Below, one piece after another: positions 1-4,073 of a DNA stretch of 6,331 nucleotides (its first letter is position 1; every line of letters starts with the position of its first letter). The notes under the pieces are model-generated. The model searched no databases, had not been told where the DNA came from, and was given only the letters and a program-made list of their open reading frames with translations. The DNA lies in NCBI GenBank assembly GCA_902766305.1, contig CACXDE010000205.1, positions 1-6,331 of the forward strand, in the 5' to 3' direction. Origin of the DNA: an uncultured Ruminococcus sp. Its GTDB lineage: Bacteria; Bacillota; Clostridia; Oscillospirales; Acutalibacteraceae. Made by a program: the position numbers and the translations under genes.

Positions 1-120
1 CTGCAGTTCATGACCGGTTACGGTTTTAAGCAGTCTTGCAAACAAATCTCTTTCTCCGAACATTATTGAAAAAACAACATCGTTCCTTGGCGGATAGTCT
101 TTTCTGAATGGTATGTTCAT
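1..120 (-). CDS. PD-(D/E)XK nuclease/transposase-like protein, N-terminal 40 residues
   Basis: The reading frame begins at an ATG (120-118) and runs out of the window, so only the first 40 residues are seen: MNIPFRKDYPPRNDVVFSIM, then FGERDLFARLLKTVTGHELQ. The start is supported by a G-rich ribosome binding site (GGGGGTGA) a few bases upstream and by a promoter at 150-158. The pattern of Asn-Asp followed by VVFSIMFGERD and a leucine-rich helix resembles the N-terminus of the Rpn / PD-(D/E)XK nuclease-family transposase group (PDDEXK_2), which is common in Ruminococcus-type genomes. In that family the catalytic acidic residues lie further on, outside this window, so activity and completeness cannot be judged. 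The family call is a recognition from the N-terminal motif only. Confidence 0.6.
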   Translation of the reverse strand, partial: MNIPFRKDYPPRNDVVFSIMFGERDLFARLLKTVTGHELQ

Positions 121-149
121 TTCAATCACCCCCACTGCTTTTCTTCTTT

Positions 150-158
150 ATTATACCA
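150..158 (-). promoter_or_regulatory. Extended -10 promoter for the PD-(D/E)XK gene
   Basis: Read on the minus strand this is TGGTATAAT, a perfect TATAAT -10 box with the TGn extension. It lies about 30 bases before the start codon and gives a leader of roughly 23 bases. No good -35 box is seen 17 bases upstream (TTTAAA-like), as is usual for extended -10 promoters. Confidence 0.55.
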
Positions 159-216
159 TATTCTATGCAAAATTTAAATACCATTTAAAAATATATTATT
201 GATTCACGATACTGTT

Positions 217-253
217 AAAAAATTTCCCCTGTTCATATCACAGAACAGGGGAA
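217..253 (-). terminator. Rho-independent terminator of the two-peptide transcript
   Basis: The arms TTCCCCTGTTC (224-234) and GAACAGGGGAA (243-253) form a perfect 11-bp stem with an 8-base loop. On the minus strand the stem is followed by A-rich bases and a T6 run (222-217). On the plus strand there is no T-run, so the terminator points left. The only upstream minus-strand unit is the tiny-peptide transcript starting near 722, which makes this its natural end. Confidence 0.85.
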
Positions 254-375
254 TTATAAGTTTTCAGGTCAGGACGCAATAGAAACAAAATATACTAATA
301 CGCTGACCTTAGTACGATGTATAGAACTCTTTTTAGAAATAATATTGATTCAGAATCTGATACACCGATATAAAG

Positions 376-444
376 TTACCAACGGAACCACCAACGAGCA
401 CTGATCATTGCTCCTGTTATTCCACCAAGAATAAACCATTCCAT
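376..444 (-). CDS. 22-residue hydrophobic, Trp/Arg-tailed peptide
   Basis: This is a tiny open frame with one of the strongest ribosome binding sites in the window: AAGGAGGTGA (459-450) 5 bases before ATG (444-442), ending in TAA (378-376). The 22-residue product begins MEWFILGGITGAM and ends ISARWWFRW. It has a short glycine-containing hydrophobic stretch (about residues 3-14) and a cationic, aromatic tail with two of its three Arg/Trp clusters at the very end. Such a layout fits a membrane-active peptide, for example a small toxin, leaderless bacteriocin or signal, but no family is recognised. It is the second frame of a transcript that starts near 722, also carries the 19-residue frame (612-553), and ends at the terminator at 217-253. 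Translation is inferred from the Shine-Dalgarno site, the placement and the dedicated promoter and terminator. Confidence 0.55.
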   Translation of the reverse strand: MEWFILGGITGAMISARWWFRW

Positions 445-552
445 ATATTTCACCTCCTTATCCTTTTTCTGACCGCCGCTGCACCAATAGCAACAGTAAA
501 TGCTTTCGACTGTCAATACAACGAGAAACAGTATTTCACTCTCATTAAACTG

Positions 553-612
553 TTAAAAAATAATGAGTGTCGGTCTGCATGTAATAACCTCATAAAGAAA
601 AGTCCACCACAT
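553..612 (-). CDS. 19-residue aromatic/hydrophobic peptide
   Basis: The frame starts with ATG (612-610) and ends with TAA (555-553). An AGGAG site (625-621) lies 8 bases upstream, which is good spacing. The product is MWWTFLYEVITCRPTLIIF: two Trp after the initiator, one Cys, and a hydrophobic end. It matches no family I know. It is the first frame after the promoter at 729-757 and precedes the 22-residue frame by 108 bases. It could be a real small peptide, a leader peptide that couples translation to the downstream frame, or a chance frame in a regulatory RNA. The ribosome binding site makes the first two more likely. Confidence 0.4.
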   Translation of the reverse strand: MWWTFLYEVITCRPTLIIF

Positions 613-650
613 ATTATCATCTCCTATCACTTTTAATAAAATCATTTTAT

Positions 651-668
651 AAAGCGCAAATGCGTTTT
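651..668 (-). other. Small hairpin in the 5' leader of the peptide transcript
   Basis: AAAGCGC (651-657) and GCGTTTT (662-668) can form a 7-bp stem with a 4-base loop and one G-T wobble. In the minus-strand transcript it lies between the predicted start (about 722) and the first ribosome binding site (625). A role in translation control is possible but not shown. Confidence 0.3.
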
Positions 669-710
669 TCTGATAGAAAAATAGAGATTATTTTTTAATT
701 CAAAAGTTGT

Positions 711-725
711 CGGTTTACCGTTAAC
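711..725. promoter_or_regulatory. Operator O2 at the start site of the peptide transcript
   Basis: CGGTTTACCGTTAAC contains the dyad CGGT-TT-ACCG. Its first 14 bases are identical to bases 758-771 (O1), 47 bp away. It covers the predicted minus-strand transcription start (about 722), so a bound repressor would block initiation. The XRE protein encoded at 843-1085 is the obvious candidate binder. Confidence 0.6.
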
Positions 726-728
726 ATT

Positions 729-757
729 ATATTATCACATCCTTCACTAAAAGTCAA
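729..757 (-). promoter_or_regulatory. Strong promoter of the two-peptide transcript
   Basis: On the minus strand the -35 box is TTGACT (757-752) and the -10 box is TAATAT (734-729), with exactly 17 bases between them and a TGn extension just before the -10. The predicted start is near 722. Operator O1 overlaps the -35 box and O2 lies on the start site. The leader to the first peptide start is about 110 bases. Confidence 0.75.
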
Positions 758-769
758 CGGTTTACCGTT
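756..769. promoter_or_regulatory. Palindromic operator O1 between the divergent promoters
   Basis: AACGGT-TT-ACCGTT is a perfect dyad with 6-bp arms and a 2-base centre. It overlaps the -35 box of the minus-strand promoter. Its centre is almost equally far from the two -10 boxes (about 29 bp from each), so one dimer could control both directions. Sites of this size and symmetry are typical for lambda Cro/cI-type (XRE) repressors. Confidence 0.65.
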
Positions 770-788
770 AATATTCTTTTACAAATTT

Positions 789-800
789 TGATAATATAAT
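789..800 (+). promoter_or_regulatory. Extended -10 promoter of the XRE repressor gene
   Basis: TGATAATATAAT is the same 12-mer that forms the -10 region of the opposing peptide promoter (737-726 on the minus strand). It gives TGn-TAATAT (789-797) or TATAAT (795-800). No good -35 box is present; that position is next to operator O1, so this promoter is probably weaker than its partner and autoregulated. Confidence 0.5.
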
Positions 801-842
801 TTATAGGTTTTAAACAAAAATTCGTATAAGGAGAGTATTAAA

Positions 843-1085
843 ATGAATATCTCAAAAGCTGTTGCAAGAAGAATTTTAGAACTGTGCAAAGAAAGAAAAA
901 TTACCGTTAATAAATTATCAACATTGTCTGCTGTCACACAATCAACTGTTAATGATATTGTGAATAATCATGCAAAAAATATCGGCATTGTGACAATTAA
1001 AAAGCTTTGTGACGGATTAGAAATATCTGTATGTGATTTTTTTGATACCGACTATTTCAGAAATTTGGAGCAGGAAATATATTGA
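843..1085 (+). CDS. Small XRE-family helix-turn-helix repressor
   Basis: An 80-residue protein made almost only of a Cro/cI-type DNA-binding domain. Helix 2 and the recognition helix fall at about residues 21-42 (TVNKLSTLS, then TQSTVNDIVNN). They are followed by the usual TIKKLCDGLEISVCDFF segment of short Clostridia XRE proteins. There is no peptidase, TPR or other sensing domain, so the protein is a minimal repressor or antitoxin-like regulator. AAGGAG (828-833) lies 9 bases before the ATG. The gene diverges from the two-peptide transcript, and the shared region holds two copies of a candidate operator. The simplest model is that it represses both that transcript and itself. The gene is AT-rich relative to yunB and the ribonuclease Z gene, which suggests transfer. 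The DNA-binding family call is solid; the target is inferred from position. Confidence 0.85.
   Translation: MNISKAVARRILELCKERKITVNKLSTLSAVTQSTVNDIVNNHAKNIGIVTIKKLCDGLEISVCDFFDTDYFRNLEQEIY
901..911. promoter_or_regulatory. Possible intragenic operator half-site
   Basis: TTACCGTTAAT inside the repressor gene (around codons 20-23) is identical to 11 bases of operator O1 (762-772) and matches O2 at 10 of 11. It lacks the left arm of the dyad. It may be an auxiliary site or chance in AT-rich DNA. Confidence 0.25.
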
Positions 1086-1098
1086 CTATCACAAAAAA

Positions 1099-1139
1099 CT
1101 TATGGACACAACCCGAGCAACGGATTTGTGTCCATTAAG
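1099..1139. terminator. Stem-loop after the XRE gene, possible terminator
   Basis: ATGGACACAA (1102-1111) and TTGTGTCCAT (1126-1135) form a perfect 10-bp stem. Three further pairs are possible beyond a one-base bulge, and the 14-base loop contains an inner CCG/CGG pair. It begins 13 bases after the XRE stop. On the plus strand no T-run follows. On the minus strand a T6 run follows (1098-1093), so as a terminator it is better formed for leftward transcription. Confidence 0.5.
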
Positions 1140-1149
1140 TATAAATAAA

Positions 1150-1193
1150 GTGAAATACTCGCCGCCTTAGAGAACGGAGGACTTCTTGCCCAT
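1150..1193 (-). repeat. Possible degenerate IS200/IS605-type element end
   Basis: On the minus strand this reads ATGGGCAAGAAGTCCTCCG, then a short AT-containing loop, then GGCGGCGAGTATTTCAC. An AAGAAGTCC-hairpin-GAGTATTTCAC layout recalls the structured right ends (guide RNA scaffold region) of IS200/IS605 tnpB elements in Clostridia. The stem is imperfect: CC-GCC (1162-1166) pairs with GG-GG (1176-1180) around one mismatch. No tnpA or tnpB frame is in the window, so this would be a relic. The resemblance is from memory and is weak. Confidence 0.25.
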
Positions 1194-1269
1194 TTAGTTT
1201 AAATTAAAAATCAACATCTCCTTAACATTTCCAGCCCAATTGTATAGAATGTTACAGGAGGCGAAACAT

Positions 1270-1884
1270 ATGAGAAAAACGCACAATAAGCGTGTTGTCC
1301 TTATAAGAGTAATAATTTTTCTGATAGTGTCGGTACTGCTTATCTGGGGATTCCTTGAATGGAGAGTAACACCGGTTATCAGATCAATGGCTGCTGTACA
1401 AGGGAAAAGCTTTGCAGTATCTGCTATCAACAAGGCAGCTGCGGAAGTTCTTGAAGAAACAGGCATAACCGAAACTGCAAAGGTAAGCACATCAGCTGAC
1501 GGAATGCTGCGTTCGCTGACAACAGATACAGCAGCGGCGAATCTGCTCAAACACAACATAACCCTGAGAGCAGAAGAGTATATTTCAGACCTCAGGCACA
1601 AGCAGATGAACATCCCCCTTGGTATGATAATCGGAGGAGAGCTTATAGGAGCGGTAGGTCCTGACATACCTGTTTATATCACATTGTCCGGTACAACAGA
1701 CAGCGATTTTGAAGAAACCTTTGAAAGCGGCGGAGTAAACCAGACTGTCCATAAGCTGTCACTGAAGATAAAAACAGACATACGCATACTTACTCCTTCT
1801 GGAACGATATCCGAAACTGTATCCACCTCTGTTCTTCTCGGCGAAACGGTTATAATAGGCAGCGTACCGCTTGTAAGCAAGTGA
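1270..1884 (+). CDS. yunB: Sporulation protein YunB
   Basis: A 204-residue membrane-anchored protein of the YunB family, whose Bacillus subtilis member belongs to the mother-cell sporulation programme; its biochemical role is not known. A basic N-terminus (MRKTHNKR) is followed by one transmembrane segment at about residues 9-28, then an extracytoplasmic domain. Family hallmarks are IPLG with a glycine-rich GPDIPVYI stretch (about 115-137), GVNQTVH (155-161), and the C-terminal LLGETVIIGSVP. The start at 1270 is chosen because AGGAGG (1256-1261) lies 8 bases before it. An in-frame ATG at 1240 has no ribosome binding site and would place this site inside the gene. The B. subtilis protein is longer (about 250 residues). 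It converges on the ribonuclease Z gene with 13 bases between stops and no terminator visible there. Confidence 0.85.
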   Translation: MRKTHNKRVVLIRVIIFLIVSVLLIWGFLEWRVTPVIRSMAAVQGKSFAVSAINKAAAEVLEETGITETAKVSTSADGMLRSLTTDTAAANLLKHNITLRAEEYISDLRHKQMNIPLGMIIGGELIGAVGPDIPVYITLSGTTDSDFEETFESGGVNQTVHKLSLKIKTDIRILTPSGTISETVSTSVLLGETVIIGSVPLVSK

Positions 1885-1897
1885 CGATACCGTATAC

Positions 1898-2803
1898 CTA
1901 ATCATCGAAAACAAGTGAAATAGTTTTACCATCATAACCGCATTCCGCTGCCGGAAAGATATTTTTTGCATAGTCAATTCCTTCCTCCGGTGTCTGAACT
2001 GCCGGACTGAAATGCGTAAGCCATAATCTTTCAGCATTTGCCTGTACTGCAAGGCTGGCTGCTTCCTCAAACATCATATGCTTTTTGCTCACTGCCCTGT
2101 CCGCTTTTTCCGGATCATAGTACAGTCCCTCACATATAAACAGATCGGAGTCCGCGGCATTTTCAGCTATTTCACTTGTCGGTCTTGAATCCGTGCAGTA
2201 GGTAACTTTAAGTCCCCGTCTGTTTCCCTGTGAAACCTCGTCATAGCTGTACAAACGGTTTTCGTACATCACGCTGCCCTCTTTCTGAAGGCGTGACCAT
2301 ATACACATCGGGACATTGTTTGCCTTAGCTTTTTCGGGAGAAAACTCAGCCCTGCGGTGAAGCTCTGCTCTGTAGCCATAGCATCTTACACTGTGCTTTG
2401 CTTCAAAGGGTGTAATTGTCAGAAGTCCTGACTTAAAGGACTCGGATGATCTTACTTCCCTGCATATTACTTCAAAAGGGAGATTAGGCGCAATAATACA
2501 AAGGCTTTTTACAATCCTTTCAATACCTGCCGGACCGGCAATAGTCACCGATTCCGTCCTGCCCTCATTGCCCATTGACAGCAAAAAGCCCGGAAGTCCT
2601 GAAATATGATCTGCATGAAAGTGTGTAATACAAATCAGATCGACCGGCTTAGTCTTTCTTTCCGCACATTTCAGAGCTATCTGTGTACCTTCGCCGCAGT
2701 CGATAAGTATGCTGTGTCCCTGACTGCTGAGCAGACAGGACGTAAGCCACCTTTCCTTTGTCGGCAGCATTCCGCCGCACCCAAGCAAGGTTACATCAAG
2801 CAT
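1898..2803 (-). CDS. rnz: Ribonuclease Z
   Basis: A 301-residue short-form RNase Z, the metallo-beta-lactamase-fold endonuclease that matures tRNA 3' ends (EC 3.1.26.11), cytoplasmic and homodimeric in the family. All metal ligands are visible: HFHADH at residues 61-66, His137 (FEAKHS), Asp205 (YCTDSRP) and His264 (LTHFSP), plus the conserved catalytic-region His242 (KKHMMFEE). The N-terminal LLGCGG and IDCGEGTQ (34-41) are typical. The segment at 149-195 occupies the place of the flexible arm that grips tRNA. The start at 2803 is preferred to the in-frame ATGs at 2809 and 2869, because AGGGGG (2816-2811) lies 7 bases before it and the protein then begins MLDVTLLG as in the family. It overlaps the upstream Nudix gene by 8 bases, so translation is probably coupled. 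Confidence 0.93.
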   Translation of the reverse strand: MLDVTLLGCGGMLPTKERWLTSCLLSSQGHSILIDCGEGTQIALKCAERKTKPVDLICITHFHADHISGLPGFLLSMGNEGRTESVTIAGPAGIERIVKSLCIIAPNLPFEVICREVRSSESFKSGLLTITPFEAKHSVRCYGYRAELHRRAEFSPEKAKANNVPMCIWSRLQKEGSVMYENRLYSYDEVSQGNRRGLKVTYCTDSRPTSEIAENAADSDLFICEGLYYDPEKADRAVSKKHMMFEEAASLAVQANAERLWLTHFSPAVQTPEEGIDYAKNIFPAAECGYDGKTISLVFDD

Positions 2804-3383
2804 CCGCATTCCCCCTGTCGTCCTTTTGTCTGCTCCATAGTACACAATACGCCTGTGTTCTGGCAGCAAATCTGGCTGTTTTCAACAGTTCCCGTACCGC
2901 CGCCCTGTCAAGCCATACTGCTTCTATCTCTTCCATTTCAGAGTCGCTGTGCCGTATTTCGCCGTCTGCTGTACCAACAACCACCTTGCACATTTCATTT
3001 GAAAATCCTACTGCACTGTAGCTTTCATTCCATATATCATCTATGCTGCAAAGGTCAAGCCCTGTTTCTTCATACAGTTCTCTTTTTGCAGCCTGCTGTA
3101 CAGTTTCGCCTCTGTCGATAAGACCCGCCGGAAAGTTATACACCCACTCCCCCACCGCCATTCTGTATTCACGGTTGAGCAGTATCTTTTCATTATCTTT
3201 ATCGTGAAGTATCATAACAACTGCATCTGTCCTGACAGTACAAAGATCACTGAGACTGTTTATATTCCTGTCACGGCTTATCATCTCATAAATCTTGGAA
3301 TTTCCGCCCTCAGTTTCATACTCTATATCATACCTTGCAATATATTCACCCTGATGTAATTTTCGTATTGCTTTAAATTTCAT
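2796..3383 (-). CDS. Nudix hydrolase, ADP-ribose pyrophosphatase type
   Basis: A 195-residue cytoplasmic Nudix enzyme. The Nudix box is complete at residues 87-109 (G-x5-E-x7-REL-x-EE-x-GL, here GLIDRGE then RELYEETGL). It is preceded by EWVYNFPAG, the context of the ADP-ribose pyrophosphatase branch (NudF-like, EC 3.6.1.13), which splits ADP-ribose into AMP and ribose 5-phosphate. The N-terminal beta domain (about 1-50) is also as in that branch. The start at 3383 is chosen because AGAGGTGG (3396-3389) lies 5 bases before it. The frame stays open to 3482, but only by reading through the GC-rich hairpin repeat. It is the first gene of an operon with the ribonuclease Z gene, driven from 3546-3574. 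The exact substrate is inferred from the family. Confidence 0.88.
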   Translation of the reverse strand: MKFKAIRKLHQGEYIARYDIEYETEGGNSKIYEMISRDRNINSLSDLCTVRTDAVVMILHDKDNEKILLNREYRMAVGEWVYNFPAGLIDRGETVQQAAKRELYEETGLDLCSIDDIWNESYSAVGFSNEMCKVVVGTADGEIRHSDSEMEEIEAVWLDRAAVRELLKTARFAARTQAYCVLWSRQKDDRGNADA

Positions 3384-3423
3384 AGCGACCACCTCTTGAA
3401 GTGTCTGACAACACTCTGATATG

Positions 3424-3503
3424 TTGGGGCTGCCGCCCCAAACCCTGCACGGGCTTCTCGCCCGGACCCCGGCAGGGAACAAGTTCCCTGCACCCGTTTT
3501 TTT
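3424..3503. repeat. GC-rich triple-hairpin repeat in the Nudix-rnz leader
   Basis: Three hairpins stand in a row: TTGGGGC/GCCCCAA (3424-3441), CGGGC/GCCCG (3450-3464) and GCAGGGAAC/GTTCCCTGC (3472-3491), followed by ACCCG and a T7 run (3497-3503). The CCCTGC motif at 3443-3448 can also pair with GCAGGG at 3472-3477, which would open the third hairpin, so two folds compete. The block is far more GC-rich than its surroundings. Similar GGGGC-x-GCCCC arrays are scattered between genes in many Clostridia, so it is probably a dispersed repeat. It lies in the 5' leader of the Nudix-rnz transcript. On the plus strand its end looks like a terminator, but no plus-strand gene precedes it. Confidence 0.6.
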
Positions 3504-3545
3504 AATCGTTTTATCGAAAATCAGTAAAACAAACCTTCAATTAAT

Positions 3546-3574
3546 ATCGTATCATTACCATTTCGGAATGTCAA
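3546..3574 (-). promoter_or_regulatory. Promoter of the Nudix-rnz operon
   Basis: On the minus strand: TTGACA (3574-3569), 17 bases, TACGAT (3551-3546), with a TGn extension directly before the -10. Transcription should start near 3539 and give a leader of about 155 bases that includes the triple-hairpin repeat and a small hairpin (about 3399-3417) just ahead of the ribosome binding site. Confidence 0.8.
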
Positions 3575-3598
3575 GCAGTATAAGCGTTAAAATTCTGA

Positions 3599-3613
3599 CC
3601 AGCGTGACGCTGG
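3599..3613. repeat. Short perfect hairpin CCAGCG-TGA-CGCTGG
   Basis: A 6-bp GC-rich stem with a 3-base loop in an AT-rich gap between the Nudix promoter and the ribbon-helix-helix terminator. Read on the minus strand it is followed by TCAGAATTTT, a poor terminator tail. The rest of 3614-3709 holds a T-rich tract and no gene that I can support. Confidence 0.35.
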
Positions 3614-3709
3614 ACCCTTAATGTGATGCTTTTTTCTTTTAGCAAAGTTTCTTACAACGCTGCCAACTATAATTTTACACTTAGTTCTGAAACACCAGGT
3701 ATAGTATAA

Positions 3710-3754
3710 AACCGGCAAAATACCAACATATCTTTATGCGGTATTCTGCCGGTT
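3710..3754. terminator. Terminator of the ribbon-helix-helix gene (bidirectional form)
   Basis: AACCGGCA-A-AATACC (3710-3724) pairs with GGTATT-C-TGCCGGTT (3740-3754): 14 of 15 pairs with one mismatch. It starts 5 bases beyond the stop of the minus-strand gene. On the minus strand the stem ends in TTTTATAC; on the plus strand CTTTTT follows. It most likely ends the leftward gene and also insulates the Nudix operon. Confidence 0.8.
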
Positions 3755-3758
3755 CTTT

Positions 3759-3950
3759 TTATTCTAACGACAAATCCTCGTCAGTAAGAATGATCTCTCC
3801 GTTTTCCTTTTCATATTCTTTTATCTTTTGTTTTACAAGTGTTTCGATCATATTGGTCAGTGAACGGTTTTCCATTTCTGCAATTTTTTTGATCTTAGCG
3901 TGGTCAGAAACAAGAAGTCTTAGTGTAAATGGTGATTTTAAAACGGGCAT
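3759..3950 (-). CDS. Ribbon-helix-helix (Arc/antitoxin-like) DNA-binding protein
   Basis: A 63-residue protein with the Arc/MetJ layout: a beta strand (FTLRL, about residues 8-12), a first helix (about 16-28), the SLTNMIETLV turn and second helix (about 30-45), and an acidic, charged C-terminal tail (ENGEIILTDEDLSLE). Proteins like this dimerise through the strand and act as autorepressors, often as antitoxins. The start at 3950 is chosen because AAGGAGGT (3964-3957) lies 6 bases before it; in-frame ATGs further upstream lack such a site. No toxin gene adjoins it: downstream is a terminator, upstream a divergent SLOG gene. It is therefore either an orphan regulator or the partner of that gene. 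TGATACC heptads around its start are candidate binding sites. Confidence 0.8.
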   Translation of the reverse strand: MPVLKSPFTLRLLVSDHAKIKKIAEMENRSLTNMIETLVKQKIKEYEKENGEIILTDEDLSLE

Positions 3951-3952
3951 AC

Positions 3953-4017
3953 TGATACCTCCTTGAGGAGTCATGATACCACTCTGATTTATTTTTGTAT
4001 GCAATCTACTTGATACC
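3953..4017. promoter_or_regulatory. Three direct TGATACC heptads, candidate RHH operator
   Basis: Identical heptads lie at 3953-3959, 3974-3980 and 4011-4017, with start spacings of 21 and 37 bp. The first overlaps the ribosome binding site of the ribbon-helix-helix gene and the third overlaps the -35 box of the divergent SLOG gene. Ribbon-helix-helix repressors (omega, Arc) are known to read short repeated sites, so control of both genes by this protein is a reasonable inference. Confidence 0.45.
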
Positions 4018-4038
4018 AGAAAGAAACCATATTATAAT
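4010..4038 (+). promoter_or_regulatory. Promoter of the SLOG gene
   Basis: TTGATA (4010-4015), 17 bases, TATAAT (4033-4038): 5 of 6 and 6 of 6 to consensus. The start should be near 4045, giving a leader of about 29 bases. The TATAAT lies in a palindromic AT stretch, so it also reads as a -10 on the other strand, but there no good -35 is present. Confidence 0.75.
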
Positions 4039-4073
4039 ATTTACATAAATTATTTTTTAATAGTTGGTAAAAA

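Noticed and set aside
318..374. Plus-strand 18-codon frame MYRTLFRNNIDSESDTPI.
   Set aside because: No ribosome binding site or promoter, and it is antisense to the peptide transcript.
450..512. Start-less open stretch on the minus strand reading AFTVAIGAAAVRKRIRR and stopping on the ribosome binding site of the 22-residue frame.
   Set aside because: It looks protein-like, but it is bounded upstream by a TGA (515-513) with no usual start codon or ribosome binding site. It may be a decayed gene end; not strong enough to list.
1222..1250. TTAACA-17-TAGAAT promoter for yunB.
   Set aside because: Transcription would start at about 1257, inside the ribosome binding site (1256-1261), so the message would lose it. 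The real yunB promoter is not clear to me in 1140-1260; as a sporulation gene it may use a SigE-type promoter.
1194..1667. 157-residue minus-strand frame antisense to yunB.
   Set aside because: Shadow of a well-supported gene; serine-rich, low-complexity composition and no ribosome binding site.
2606..3121. 171-residue plus-strand frame across the rnz/Nudix junction.
   Set aside because: Antisense shadow; Cys/Phe/Leu-rich and without a ribosome binding site, while both minus-strand genes have full motifs.
3384..3482. N-terminal extension of the Nudix protein to an ATG at 3482.
   Set aside because: It reads through the hairpin repeat, has no family match, and the ATG at 3383 has its own ribosome binding site.
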